Under the pieces are notes generated by a model. That model made no database searches. It saw only the letters and a list, made by a program, of their open reading frames with translations, and was not told the origin of the DNA. Shown piece after piece: positions 31,995 to 41,114 of a stretch of 64,000 bases of DNA. The translations under genes and the position numbers were made by a program. The DNA comes from Paraburkholderia kururiensis (lineage in GTDB: Bacteria > Pseudomonadota > Gammaproteobacteria > Burkholderiales > Burkholderiaceae), in the NCBI RefSeq assembly GCF_034424375.1, contig NZ_CP139965.1, positions 2,294,001 through 2,358,000 of the forward strand, read 5' to 3'. Within the stretch, counting starts at the first letter, position 1. Each line of letters opens with the position of its first letter.

Positions 31995-33917
31995 ATGGAT
32001 ATCTACAGCAGTTTCGCGACCCGCTTCGAGAAAACACGAGAGGAGGAACTCTCGCTCGAGGAGTATCTCGCGCTCTGCAAAGACAATCCCGCCGCGTACG
32101 CCACCGCTGGCGAGCGCATGTTGATGGCCATAGGCGAGCCTGAACAGATCGACACTCGCAACGACCCGCGGCTCTCGCGGATCTTCGCGAACAAGGTCAT
32201 CAAGGTTTACCCCGCATTCCGTGAGTTCTACGGAATGGAAGACGTGATCGAGCAGGTGGTGTCGTACTTCCGCCATTCGGCTCAGGGGCTCGAAGAGAAG
32301 AAGCAGATTCTCTATCTGCTCGGGCCTGTGGGCGGCGGCAAGTCGTCGATTGCCGAGCGTCTCAAGCAGTTGATGGAGCGCGTGCCGTTCTACGCGATCA
32401 AAGGGTCGCCGGTGAACGAATCGCCGCTCGGCCTGTTCGATTACGACGAGGACGGTCCGATCCTCGAAGAACAATACGGAATTCCACGACGCTACCTCAA
32501 GAGCATTCTGAGCCCGTGGGCCGTGAAGCGGCTGCACGAGTACAACGGCGACATCCGCAAATTCCGCGTGGTGCGCCGCTATCCCTCTATCCTGCGGCAG
32601 ATCGGCATTGCGAAGACCGAGCCGGGCGACGAGAACAATCAGGACATCTCTTCGCTCGTCGGCAAGGTGGATATCCGCAAGCTCGAACAGTACGCGCAAG
32701 ACGACGCCGACGCCTACAGCTACTCGGGCGGCCTGTGTCTCGCGAATCAGGGCCTGCTCGAATTCGTGGAAATGTTCAAGGCGCCCATCAAGGTGCTGCA
32801 CCCGCTGCTCACCGCCACTCAGGAAGGTAACTTCAAGGGTACGGAAGGCTTCGGTGCGATCCCGTTCGACGGCGTGATTCTCGCGCACTCGAACGAGTCC
32901 GAATGGAAAGCCTTCCGCAACAACCGCAACAACGAAGCACTGCTCGACCGGATCTTCGTCGTGAAGGTGCCGTATTGCCTGCGCTACTCGGAAGAGATGA
33001 AGATCTACGAGAAGCTGTTGCGCAACTCGTCGCTCTCGAGTGCGGTGTGCGCGCCCGGCACGCTCAAGATGATGGCGCAGTTCTCGGTGCTCACGCGTCT
33101 GCAGGAGCCGGAGAACTCCAGTCTCTTCTCGAAGATGCAGGTGTACGACGGCGAAAATCTCAAGGACACCGATCCGAAAGCGAAGTCGTACCAGGAGTAT
33201 CGCGACTTCGCCGGCGTGGACGAGGGTATGACCGGTGTGTCGACGCGCTTCGCGTTCAAGATTCTGTCGCGCGTGTTCAACTTCGATTCGACCGAGGTCG
33301 CGGCCAACCCGGTGCATCTCATGTACGTGCTCGAACAGCAGATCGAGCGCGAACAGTTCCCACCGGAAACGGAGCAGAAGTACCTTTCGTTCATCAAGGA
33401 TGTGCTCGCCTCGCGCTACGCCGAGTTCATCGGCAAGGAGATCCAGACGGCCTATCTGGAGTCGTACTCCGAGTACGGGCAGAACATCTTCGATCGCTAC
33501 GTGACGTACGCCGACTTCTGGATTCAGGACCAGGAGTTCCGCGACCACGACACGGGCGAAAGCTTCGACCGCGCGGCCCTCAATGCCGAGCTGGAGAAGA
33601 TCGAGAAGCCTGCCGGCATCAGCAACCCCAAGGACTTCCGCAACGAGATCGTCAATTTCGTGCTGCGCGCACGTGCGGCCAACGCGGGCAAGAACCCCGC
33701 CTGGATCAGCTACGAGAAGCTGCGCGTCGTGATCGAAAAGAAGATGTTCTCGAACACGGAAGAACTTTTGCCGGTCATTTCGTTCAACGCGAAAGGGTCG
33801 GCGGAGGAACAGCGCAAGCACGAAGACTTCGTCAACCGGATGGTCGCCAAAGGCTACACGCCGAAGCAGGTCCGGCTCCTGTGCGACTGGTACCTGCGCG
33901 TGCGCAAGTCGTCATGA
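31995..33917 (+). CDS. prkA: PrkA family serine protein kinase
   Basis: A 640-residue cytosolic protein matching PrkA/YeaG over its full length. The N-terminal AAA-like domain carries the P-loop LLGPVGGGKSSIAERL near residues 110-118 and RLKQ/IKGSPVNESPLGLF segments, and the C-terminal PrkA kinase domain begins after about residue 420. In enterobacteria and Bacillus it is a Ser/Thr kinase (or AAA protease-like protein) used in nitrogen starvation, stationary phase and sporulation control. GAGGAGG precedes the ATG. It starts a three-gene operon with yeaH and spoVR-like genes, a widely conserved trio. Confidence 0.93.
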   Translation: MDIYSSFATRFEKTREEELSLEEYLALCKDNPAAYATAGERMLMAIGEPEQIDTRNDPRLSRIFANKVIKVYPAFREFYGMEDVIEQVVSYFRHSAQGLEEKKQILYLLGPVGGGKSSIAERLKQLMERVPFYAIKGSPVNESPLGLFDYDEDGPILEEQYGIPRRYLKSILSPWAVKRLHEYNGDIRKFRVVRRYPSILRQIGIAKTEPGDENNQDISSLVGKVDIRKLEQYAQDDADAYSYSGGLCLANQGLLEFVEMFKAPIKVLHPLLTATQEGNFKGTEGFGAIPFDGVILAHSNESEWKAFRNNRNNEALLDRIFVVKVPYCLRYSEEMKIYEKLLRNSSLSSAVCAPGTLKMMAQFSVLTRLQEPENSSLFSKMQVYDGENLKDTDPKAKSYQEYRDFAGVDEGMTGVSTRFAFKILSRVFNFDSTEVAANPVHLMYVLEQQIEREQFPPETEQKYLSFIKDVLASRYAEFIGKEIQTAYLESYSEYGQNIFDRYVTYADFWIQDQEFRDHDTGESFDRAALNAELEKIEKPAGISNPKDFRNEIVNFVLRARAANAGKNPAWISYEKLRVVIEKKMFSNTEELLPVISFNAKGSAEEQRKHEDFVNRMVAKGYTPKQVRLLCDWYLRVRKSS

Positions 33918-33999
33918 AAACGGCGGGCGTACAGCCCGCGCGAGCCCGCTTGACGGGCACCGCGCGGGCACCCTGCGAGACGCGGGCCGCATGGCCTCC

Positions 34000-34038
34000 G
34001 GTTGCGGGATGACGTACACGTACGTCGCATCCGCAACC
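34000..34038 (+). other. Intercistronic hairpin between prkA and yeaH
   Basis: GGTTGCGG (34000-34007) pairs with CCGCAACC (34031-34038); after a small bulge ATG pairs with CAT, and ACGTAC with GTACGT near the tip. It lies in a 160-base gap within the operon. Without a T run it more likely tunes RNA processing or partial termination than ends the transcript. Confidence 0.55.
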
Positions 34039-34077
34039 CGCGCTTCGCCTCTCTAAAACTGGAGCGGGAGACCGGAT

Positions 34078-35349
34078 GTGCTTCACCAGATCATCGACCG
34101 CAGACTGGCCGGCAAGAACAAGAGCATTGCAAACCGCGAACGCTTCCTGCGTCGCGTAAAGCACTACATTCGTCACGCCGTTTCGGAAGCGGTGCGTGAC
34201 CGCAGCATCAAGGACATTCAGAACACCCAGAGCATCACCATTCCGCGCAAGGACATCGCGGAGCCGTCGTTCCGGCATGGCCCGGGCGGGCGGCGCGAAA
34301 TGGTGCATCCCGGCAACGCCGACTACATTCGCGGCGACCGCATTCCGCGGCCGCCGGGCGGGGGCTCGGGCGGAGGCGGCAGCCAGGCGAGCAACGAAGG
34401 CGAGGGCCAGGACGACTTCGTCTTCGAACTCTCGCGCGAAGAATTTATGCAGTACTTCTTCGACGACCTGGAGTTGCCGCGTCTCGTCAAGACGCACCTG
34501 CTCGCCGTGCCCACATGGAAGAGTGTGCGGGCCGGCTGGGCCGCCGAGGGCACGCCGAACAACATCGACGTGGTGCGCTCGCTGCGCAGCGCCCTGGGCC
34601 GGCGCATCGCGCTGGGCGCCCCGCTCGTCAACGAGTTGCACGAACTCGAACGCCAGCTCGAAGAACTCAAGGCGGACCCGGCGGATCGCCGCGAAGAGAT
34701 CAAGCTGCTCGAAGACGAAATCCATCATCTGCGTGGGCGCATCTGGCGCATTCCGTTCATCGACCCGTTCGACCTGCGTTACGTGAACCGCGTCAAGCAG
34801 CCGCAACCGTCCAGCCAGGCGGTGATGTTCTGCCTGATGGACGTCTCGGGGTCGATGGACGAGCAGCGCAAAGATCTGGCCAAGCGCTTCTTCATCCTCC
34901 TGTACCTGTTCCTGAAGCGCAATTACGAGCGCATCGAGGTGGTGTTCATCCGCCACCACACGCGCGCCGAAGAAGTCGACGAAGACACGTTCTTCCATTC
35001 GACCGAAAGCGGCGGCACGGTGGTGTCGAGCGCGCTCGAACTCATGCGCAAGATCATCGAAGAGCGCTACTCGCCCACTGAATGGAACATTTACGGGGCG
35101 CAGGCGTCGGACGGCGACAACTGGACCGACGACTCGCCGAAGTGCCGCAAGATCCTTTCGGATGACATCCTCGATAAGGTGCGGTATTTTGCCTATATCC
35201 AGGTGACCCCCGAAGAGCAGAACCTCTGGCTCGAGTACGCCCAACTGGCGGAGACCGTCCCGCACCTTGCGATGAAGAAGGTGGAAACGGCCGCCGATAT
35301 CTATCCGGTGTTCCGGGAGCTGTTCGAAAAGCAGGCGGCCGCATCATGA
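34078..35349 (+). CDS. yeaH: YeaH/YhbH family protein with von Willebrand A-like domain
   Basis: A 423-residue protein that begins MLHQIIDRRLAGKNKSIANRERFLRR, as the family does. The first half is basic and has a Gly/Ser-rich linker (RPPGGGSGGGGSQAS, residues ~90-105); the second half is a vWA-like domain with the metal-site motif MDVSGSMDEQRKDLAKRFF near residues 254-272. It is always encoded beside PrkA and is thought to act with it; molecular function is unknown. The start is a GTG at 34078 after a purine-rich GGGAGACCGG. It ends 180 bases before the likely SpoVR start, with the SpoVR frame open throughout. Confidence 0.9.
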   Translation: MLHQIIDRRLAGKNKSIANRERFLRRVKHYIRHAVSEAVRDRSIKDIQNTQSITIPRKDIAEPSFRHGPGGRREMVHPGNADYIRGDRIPRPPGGGSGGGGSQASNEGEGQDDFVFELSREEFMQYFFDDLELPRLVKTHLLAVPTWKSVRAGWAAEGTPNNIDVVRSLRSALGRRIALGAPLVNELHELERQLEELKADPADRREEIKLLEDEIHHLRGRIWRIPFIDPFDLRYVNRVKQPQPSSQAVMFCLMDVSGSMDEQRKDLAKRFFILLYLFLKRNYERIEVVFIRHHTRAEEVDEDTFFHSTESGGTVVSSALELMRKIIEERYSPTEWNIYGAQASDGDNWTDDSPKCRKILSDDILDKVRYFAYIQVTPEEQNLWLEYAQLAETVPHLAMKKVETAADIYPVFRELFEKQAAAS

Positions 35350-35528
35350 CGACCCGGCATCTGGATAACGAAGCGCGCGGCTACCAGCCGGAGCGCGGCA
35401 AAGACGCGAGCTCGCAGCAGCATGACGAGCCGCGCATGCAGCAGAGCGAGGCCGCGCAAAGCGAAGCGGGGCAGGTTGAAGCGCGGGGGCGCACCGAAAC
35501 GCCCGTCGCCGGGCAAAGGGAAGTCCGT

Positions 35529-37052
35529 ATGAACGTAGCCGACAGAAGGCCGTTGCCGTGCCCGTCAGACTGGACCTTTGAGCTGATCGAAGAGTACGAC
35601 ACGCACATCGCCCGTGTTGCAGAGCAATACGAGCTCGACGTCTATCCGATCCAGCTGGAAGTCATCAGCGCCGAACAGATGATGGACGCCTACGCGTCCG
35701 TCGGCATGCCGGTCAACTACCGGCACTGGTCGTTCGGCAAACACTTCCTTGCCACGGAGAAGAGCTACCGCCGGGGCCAGATGGGCCTCGCCTACGAGAT
35801 CGTCATCAACTCGAATCCCTGCATCGCGTATCTCATGGAAGAGAACACGATGACGATGCAGGCGCTCGTGATCGCGCACGCGGCGTACGGGCACAACTCG
35901 TTCTTCAAGGGCAACTACCTGTTCCGGCTCTGGACCGACGCGCACGCCATCATCGACTACCTCGTCTACGCGAAGAACTACATCGCGGAGTGCGAGGAGC
36001 GTTACGGGCTCGACCGCGTCGAAGAACTGCTCGACTCGTGCCACGCGCTCATGAACTATGGCGTGGACCGTTACAAGCGGCCGCAAAAGCTCTCGCTGGA
36101 ACGCGAGGCCGCGATGCGCCGCGAGCGCGAGGCCTATCTGCAGTCGCAGGTGAACGATCTATGGCGCACCTTGCCCACGCGGCCGTTGCAGCTTGCCGAA
36201 GAAGTGGAGGAACGCTTTCCGCCGGAGCCTCAGGAAAACCTGCTGTATTTCGCGGAGAAAAACGCGCCGCTGCTGCAGCCGTGGGAGCGCGAAGTCATCC
36301 GCATCGTGCGCAAGATCGGCCAGTACTTCTATCCGCAGCGGCAGACTCAGGTCATGAACGAAGGCTGGGCGACCTTCTGGCACTACACCCTGCTCAACAC
36401 GCTGTACAACCAGGGCAAGCTGGAAGACAGCTTCATGATGGAGTTCCTCCATTCGCACAGCAACGTGATCTATCAGCCGCCCGTCACCAAGCCTTACTAC
36501 AGCGGCATCAATCCGTATGCCCTGGGCTTTTCGATGATGAGCGACATTCGCCGCATCTGCGAATCGCCCACGGAAGAAGACCGGCAGTGGTTCCCGGAAC
36601 TGGCAGGCAGTCCCTGGCTGCGGGCGCTGCACTACGCGATGCGAAACTTCAAGGACGAGAGCTTCGTTGCCCAATATCTGTCGCCGCACCTGATCCGCGA
36701 AATGCGGCTCTTCTCCGTGCTCGACGACGACATGCGCGACGCGCTCGAAGTCTCGGCCATTCACGACGACAGCGGCTACCAGTACGTGCGCCAGGCGCTC
36801 TCGCGGCAATACGACATCCATCACCGTGAGCCGAACATCCAGGTGTGGTCGGTCAACACGCGCGGCGACCGGAGCCTTACGTTGCGCCACTTCATGAGCG
36901 ACAACCGGCATCTGTCGAGCGACAGCGACGAGGTGCTCAAGCACATGGCGCGGCTCTGGCAATTCGACGTGTACCTGGAGAGCGTGGACGAGAACGGCAC
37001 GGTGAGGAAGCGCTACGAGTGCCGCTACGTGCCGCCGGCGTTAAGACTCTAG
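35529..37052 (+). CDS. SpoVR family protein (YcgB-like)
   Basis: A 507-residue protein close in length to E. coli YcgB (about 510). Family marks are WTFELIEEYDTHIARVAEQYELDVYPIQLEVIS, YRHWSFGKHFLATE, the His/Glu-rich AHAAYGHNSFFKGNYLF and MNEGWATFWHYTLLNTLY, plus PYYSGINPYALGFSMM. In Bacillus SpoVR affects spore cortex formation; in Gram-negatives it goes with PrkA and YeaH and its biochemistry is unknown. The start is set at the ATG at 35529 because AAGGGAAG lies 6 bases before it; an ATG at 35346 overlaps the yeaH stop (ATGA) and would add 61 polar residues. Confidence 0.88.
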   Translation: MNVADRRPLPCPSDWTFELIEEYDTHIARVAEQYELDVYPIQLEVISAEQMMDAYASVGMPVNYRHWSFGKHFLATEKSYRRGQMGLAYEIVINSNPCIAYLMEENTMTMQALVIAHAAYGHNSFFKGNYLFRLWTDAHAIIDYLVYAKNYIAECEERYGLDRVEELLDSCHALMNYGVDRYKRPQKLSLEREAAMRREREAYLQSQVNDLWRTLPTRPLQLAEEVEERFPPEPQENLLYFAEKNAPLLQPWEREVIRIVRKIGQYFYPQRQTQVMNEGWATFWHYTLLNTLYNQGKLEDSFMMEFLHSHSNVIYQPPVTKPYYSGINPYALGFSMMSDIRRICESPTEEDRQWFPELAGSPWLRALHYAMRNFKDESFVAQYLSPHLIREMRLFSVLDDDMRDALEVSAIHDDSGYQYVRQALSRQYDIHHREPNIQVWSVNTRGDRSLTLRHFMSDNRHLSSDSDEVLKHMARLWQFDVYLESVDENGTVRKRYECRYVPPALRL

Positions 37053-37141
37053 GCCGCGCGATAGCGGCGTAAGAGGGGCGCAGGGAACTCACGGGCTCCT
37101 GCTTCGGCGGCCCACAGCTGCTTCGCAGCGACGTGCCATGC

Positions 37142-37168
37142 AAGGCCGGCCTCCGGGCTGGCCTTTTT
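37142..37168 (+). terminator. Intrinsic terminator of the prkA-yeaH-spoVR operon
   Basis: AAGGCCGGC (37142-37150) pairs with GCTGGCCTT (37157-37165) with one G-U pair around CTCCGG, followed by more T residues (five in a row including the stem end). It lies 90 bases after the spoVR stop and directly adjoins a transporter gene remnant. Confidence 0.75.
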
Positions 37169-37179
37169 CGTTTCCGCCG

Positions 37180-37428
37180 TCGATCAGCGGCCTCATCAAG
37201 GCCGAGATGTTCCCGCCCGAAGTTCGGGCGATCGGCGTGGGCCTTTCGTATGCGGTGGGCAATGCGATCTTCGGCGGCTCGGCCGAGTACGTCGCGCTCT
37301 GGCTCAAGCAGGCAGGCAGCGAATCGATGTTCTACTGGTACGTCACGGCCATGTGCGCGCTGGCCGGCATCGTGTCGCTGCGCATGCGCGACCCGTCCGC
37401 GGAAGGCTATCTGCGGCACGAGCCCTGA
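37180..37428 (+). pseudogene. C-terminal remnant of an MHS-family MFS transporter
   Basis: About 83 codons read SISGLIKAEMFPPEVRAIG and on through GLSYAVGNAIFGGSAEYVAL, WLKQAGSESMFYWYVTAMCA and RMRDPSAEGYL. This is the last two helices of a metabolite:H+ symporter like KgtP, with the usual IKAE(M/L)FP motif. The other ten helices are absent: the remnant starts within 20 bases of the prkA-operon terminator and no start codon with ribosome site precedes it. An internal deletion joined the two. Codon use is normal for the window, so the loss may be recent. Confidence 0.8.
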
Positions 37429-37476
37429 CGCCGCAAGGGCAGGGCGCGTGCCTCGCAACGCTCTTCAGGGACACGG

Positions 37477-38484
37477 TCAGGGCAAGCGCACCCTGGGTGT
37501 GTCCACCCCCTGTTCGCCCGCGATCGGCGTCGGCACCGGCGCACGCCGCGCATGCCGCGCCGCCTTGCCGATCATGAGCAGGTGATAGTAGAGGCGGGGA
37601 CTCAATCCGTATCGATAGGCGTGCAGATGATGCAGCGCGAGATTGAGCCCCGTACGTGCCTGCCCGTTGCGCGCGTAGAGCGACACCACGATCGGCACGA
37701 GCCGGCGCAACGCCATTTTGCGCGCCGGTTCCAGTGCCGGCGGCAAGGCCAGGCCCTTCACGAACTGCCATGCGGCCATCGACGCCGCGCTCGTCGTATG
37801 ACGCGTGGCCTGCGAAACGGAGACGTCGGTCTTGCGGTAGCACGACACGTATTCGTCCACATAGCAGACCTGCTGCGCCGCGAGGCACAGGCGCGTGCCG
37901 AACACGAAATCGCAGCACGTGCCGTAGTGCCCGTCGTAGCCGATGCGCTTCACGAGCGCCGCATTGGCCATCCATCCGTTGTTGGGAAACATCTGCACGA
38001 GACCCACGCGGCCCGGCTGCCGCTGCAGACCTGCGGCGCGCGGCGTTCGATGGAATGCCTCGTTGAGCTTGCGGCTTGCCGCCAAATCGATGCGTTCGTG
38101 CTGGTCCACCTCGTATTGATTGCCGAACGCCACGTCGAGCCCCGGATGCCGGTCCCATTGCGCGAGAAGCCGTTCCACGCCGTTCGTGATGAGGTAGTCG
38201 TCGTCGTGAATCAGGAGAATCTTGTCGCCGGTCGCGCGGGTAAAGAGGCTCTCCACGTTGCGCGCCTGACCCAACGGCGGCGTATTGCGTCGATAGACGA
38301 CGCGCGGCTCGTGCCCGTAGCGCGTGGCGATGAGCCGCTCGGTGCGGTCGTCGCGGGAGTCGTCGCCGATCAGGATCTCCAGGTCGGCGTGGGTCTGTTC
38401 GAGACACGAGTCGATGCATCGCACGATCAGGTGCGGACGGTCGCACGTCGGCAGGCAGATGGAGACTTTGGTACTTGTCGTCAT
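37477..38484 (-). CDS. Family 2 glycosyltransferase
   Basis: A 335-residue GT-A fold enzyme. The N-terminus VSICLPTCDRPHLIVRCIDS, the first acidic motif LEILIGDDSRDDRT and the DxD-type motif KILLIHDDDYLI near residues 91-97 are those of GT2 enzymes that use nucleotide-diphosphate sugars and metal. The C-terminal part has FPNNGWMANAALVKRIG and a basic, helical end without clear membrane segments. It would add a sugar to an envelope polysaccharide or protein; no neighbouring polysaccharide genes tell which. The ATG at 38484 lacks a strong ribosome site (GGAGCGTGTC upstream). It is convergent with the transporter remnant. Confidence 0.85.
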   Translation of the reverse strand: MTTSTKVSICLPTCDRPHLIVRCIDSCLEQTHADLEILIGDDSRDDRTERLIATRYGHEPRVVYRRNTPPLGQARNVESLFTRATGDKILLIHDDDYLITNGVERLLAQWDRHPGLDVAFGNQYEVDQHERIDLAASRKLNEAFHRTPRAAGLQRQPGRVGLVQMFPNNGWMANAALVKRIGYDGHYGTCCDFVFGTRLCLAAQQVCYVDEYVSCYRKTDVSVSQATRHTTSAASMAAWQFVKGLALPPALEPARKMALRRLVPIVVSLYARNGQARTGLNLALHHLHAYRYGLSPRLYYHLLMIGKAARHARRAPVPTPIAGEQGVDTPRVRLP

Positions 38485-38850
38485 GACACGCTCCGGTCGT
38501 GAAAGGCGCCCCGACCGTATTCGCCATGCGAACTTTTGCCGGGTGGCATGACGGTAGTTGAAAAAAACTCGAAAGAAATCGGAAATTATTCGCCGCGGCT
38601 GGCCGATACGAAAAGCGCGCGCGTAGCGCGAAAAAACCAGACGAAAGGCGGGAGAAGCGCGAATTTATATCGGAACTGTCTGAGGAATGAATGTTGCGGC
38701 GCAGTAAGGTATGGTGAGAAATGCGGGAAGGCGGTCCGGCAAGCCCATGGGCGAGCCGCGCGAAGCGGGCCCGCGGGGCACCGCAAAGCGACCTATGCTG
38801 AACGGCACAGGCGCGGTTTTCTTCGACCGCTCTTTCCATGGAGGTGCGTC
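38485..38850. other. 366-base AT-richer divergent region
   Basis: Between the glycosyltransferase and the YbaK-like gene. Bases 38555-38690 are rich in A and G (GAAAAAAACTCGAAAGAAAT; GAATTTATATCGGAAC), unlike the flanks. It should carry both divergent promoters, but I cannot fix -35/-10 boxes. No gene is supported. Confidence 0.4.
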
Positions 38851-39336
38851 ATGCCGATGTCAACCACCCTCGAGGCGTGCCTGCGCAGCAAGGGCGCCCG
38901 CTACGAGATCGTGCATCACCCCTACAGTCATTCGAGCGTCGAGACCGCGGCCGCGGCGCACGTGCCGGGCGACCGGCTGGCCAAGACCGTGTTGCTGGAA
39001 GACGAGCAGGGCTACGTGGCCGCCGTGCTGCCGTCCACCTACGCGGTGCGGCTCTCCGAGCTATGGGCGAAGACGGGGCGGCGCCTCACGCTCGCGCGCG
39101 AGACCGATCTTCGCGAACTGTTCAAGGATTGCGAGGTGGGCGCGCTGCCGCCCGTCTGCACGGCCTACGGGATGAAGACGTATCTCGACGAGAGCCTCGC
39201 CCAGCAACCGGACGTCTACTTCGAGGCCGGCGACCACGAAGAGCTCGTCCACATGGGCGCCGAGCAGTTTCTCTCGCTGATGGGCGACGCCGAACGCGCG
39301 CGCTTCGCGCATCGCATTCAGCGGCTCGCGATCTGA
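38851..39336 (+). CDS. YbaK/ProX-type aminoacyl-tRNA deacylase domain protein
   Basis: A 161-residue single-domain protein related to the editing domain of prolyl-tRNA synthetase: residues 15-60 (YEIVHHPYSHSSVETAAAAHVPGDRLAKTVLLEDEQGYVAAVLP) include the conserved lysine (K48 region) needed for deacylation, and later comes AYGMKTYLDESL. Members hydrolyse mischarged tRNAs such as Ala- or Cys-tRNA(Pro). The C-terminus ends with a short helix FLSLMGDAERARFAHRIQRLA. GGAGGTGCGTC precedes the ATG at 38851. It is convergent with a chemoreceptor gene; substrate specificity is unknown. Confidence 0.8.
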   Translation: MPMSTTLEACLRSKGARYEIVHHPYSHSSVETAAAAHVPGDRLAKTVLLEDEQGYVAAVLPSTYAVRLSELWAKTGRRLTLARETDLRELFKDCEVGALPPVCTAYGMKTYLDESLAQQPDVYFEAGDHEELVHMGAEQFLSLMGDAERARFAHRIQRLAI

Positions 39337-39391
39337 GCGGTGCGGACGGGCAGACAGGCGGACAGGCGAGTCGGCGCCGCTGGCGCAGGCA

Positions 39392-40927
39392 TCAACCCAG
39401 CCGGAACACCGACACCGCGGACCTGAGGCGCCCCGCCTGCTCGTCGAGTGACGACGCGGCAGCCGCGGCCTGCTCCACGAGGGCCGCGTTCTGCTGCGTG
39501 ACTTCGTCCATCTGCGCGACGGCCCTGCTGACCTGCTCGATGCCGGTGCTCTGTTCGTCCGACGCTGCCGAGATCTCGCCCATGATGTGAGCCACCTGAC
39601 CGATGGAGCGCACGATGTCGTTCATGCGCTCGCCCGCCACTTCGACAAGCCGGCTGCCGCTGTCCACCTTCTCGACCGACACCTCGATCAGTTCCTTGAT
39701 GTCCTTCGCGGCTGCGGCGCTGCGCTGGGCGAGCGACCGGACCTCGGCGGCCACGACGGCAAAGCCGCGTCCTTCCTCGCCGGCCCGCGCCGCTTCCACA
39801 GCGGCATTGAGCGCGAGGATGTTGGTCTGAAAGGCGATGCTCTCGATTACCGTCGTGATGTCGGCAATGCGCCCGGACTGTTGCGAGATCTGCTGCATGG
39901 TGTCGACCACCTCGCGCACGGCCGCGCCGCCGCGCTCCGTCGCGAGCCTCGCGGTGCTCACGATGCCGTTGGCCTCGCGGGCGTTGTCGGCGTTCTGCTT
40001 GACCGTCGCCGTGATCTGCTCCATGCTCGCGGCCGTTTCCTGGAGCGACGCCGCCTGCTCTTCGGTGCGTTGCGAGAGATCGAGGTTGCCTTGCGCGATC
40101 TCGCCCGTGCCCACGGCGATGGAGTGCGTCGCCGACTGGATTTCGGCAATCGTGGCCGCGAGCCGCGTCTTCATTTCGCCGAGCGCGGCAAGCAGGCTGT
40201 CCTTGCCCGCGCGCGTGGCGTCGAACGCGATGTCGAGGTTGCCGTTGGCGATCTGCGCGGCCACATGCGCGGCGTGGGCCGGCTCCCCGCCGAGCGTGCG
40301 CCTCACGCTGCGCAGTACCGCCCACGCGATGGTCGCCAGCGCCGCCGCGATGACGAGCGCGATGCTGCCGAGTTCGATGGCGAGCCGGTTGAAGGCGGCG
40401 TTGATGTCGTCGTAGAAGAAGCCCGTGCCGATCCACCAGTCCCAGTCGGGAATGGACACCACGCCCTGGAGCTTCGGCTCGACGTCCGCGTCGGGGCTAC
40501 GCTTGATCAGCACGTCGACGAGCGCGAAATGCGACTGCGCCATGCCGGCGCGATAGGCTTCGCTGTCCGTGAGACCGTCTGTCGTACGGTTGCCTTTGGC
40601 CTTGGTGCCGATGAACTTCGCGTTCGGATGGACAAGGTTGATGCCGTCCGCGGTCGTGACCCAGTAGTAGCTCTTCGTGTTCGCGTTGAGCTGGGAGAGC
40701 GCGACTTTCGCCTGCTGCTGCGCCTCGTCGCGCGTGAGCGTGCCGCGCGCCTGCAACTCGCGATACGCGTTCACGAGATGCTCGGCTTTGGTCAGCAGAA
40801 TGACGATCTCTTCGCGACGGCTCTCGATCAGCGCGCCGCGCAAGGTCTGCAACGCCATGGCAGCCAGCAGCACGACGCCGAGCAGCGCGGCGCCGACGAG
40901 CAGCAACAGTTTCGTGGACAGTTTCAT
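39392..40927 (-). CDS. Methyl-accepting chemotaxis protein with single Cache (sCache_2) sensor
   Basis: A 511-residue receptor. Helix 1 is at residues ~7-30, followed by an sCache_2-like periplasmic domain (SYYWVTTADGINLVHPNAKFIG; VVSIPDWDWWIGTGFFYDDI), helix 2 near 185-207, HAMP, and a cytoplasmic hairpin with the conserved tip ESIAFQTNILALNAAVEAARAGEEGRGFAVVAAEVR. It ends VSVFRLG with no NWETF-type tether, so adaptation would need help from a tethered receptor. Start at 40927 (MKLSTK); an ATG three codons upstream is possible. A good sigma-28 promoter lies about 58 bases upstream, joining it to the flagellar-chemotaxis regulon. sCache_2 receptors often sense short organic acids; here unknown. 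Confidence 0.92.
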   Translation of the reverse strand: MKLSTKLLLLVGAALLGVVLLAAMALQTLRGALIESRREEIVILLTKAEHLVNAYRELQARGTLTRDEAQQQAKVALSQLNANTKSYYWVTTADGINLVHPNAKFIGTKAKGNRTTDGLTDSEAYRAGMAQSHFALVDVLIKRSPDADVEPKLQGVVSIPDWDWWIGTGFFYDDINAAFNRLAIELGSIALVIAAALATIAWAVLRSVRRTLGGEPAHAAHVAAQIANGNLDIAFDATRAGKDSLLAALGEMKTRLAATIAEIQSATHSIAVGTGEIAQGNLDLSQRTEEQAASLQETAASMEQITATVKQNADNAREANGIVSTARLATERGGAAVREVVDTMQQISQQSGRIADITTVIESIAFQTNILALNAAVEAARAGEEGRGFAVVAAEVRSLAQRSAAAAKDIKELIEVSVEKVDSGSRLVEVAGERMNDIVRSIGQVAHIMGEISAASDEQSTGIEQVSRAVAQMDEVTQQNAALVEQAAAAASSLDEQAGRLRSAVSVFRLG

Positions 40928-40984
40928 GTGGCTCATGTCTGATGTAGTGAAGTGGGGGCCGGTTCCGTTAACTATTCGGTACAT

Positions 40985-41011
40985 ATATCGGCACGGCCCT
41001 TCACGCCTTGA
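40985..41011 (-). promoter_or_regulatory. Sigma-28 (FliA) promoter for the chemoreceptor
   Basis: On the minus strand TCAAGGCG (41011-41004), 11 bases, then GCCGATAT (40992-40985): spacing and -10 match the sigma-28 consensus (TAAAGTTT-N11-GCCGATAA), the TCAAG form of the -35 being common in beta-proteobacteria. Distance to the receptor start is about 58 bases. Confidence 0.72.
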
Positions 41012-41114
41012 GCGGCCGCGGCTACGGAGTAACCCTCGATTCGTGCGCGGATCGCACACATCGAGCGACGTTCTTGTGAATGGTCAACAACAGCAGAGAA
41101 GGGGAGAAGCAACC

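Noticed and set aside
31905..33821. Long minus-strand open frame opposite prkA
   Set aside because: Antisense artefact; prkA similarity over its whole length is decisive.
37430..37476. Continuation of the transporter remnant beyond 37428
   Set aside because: A stop codon ends the frame at the normal C-terminus; nothing more is missing on that side.
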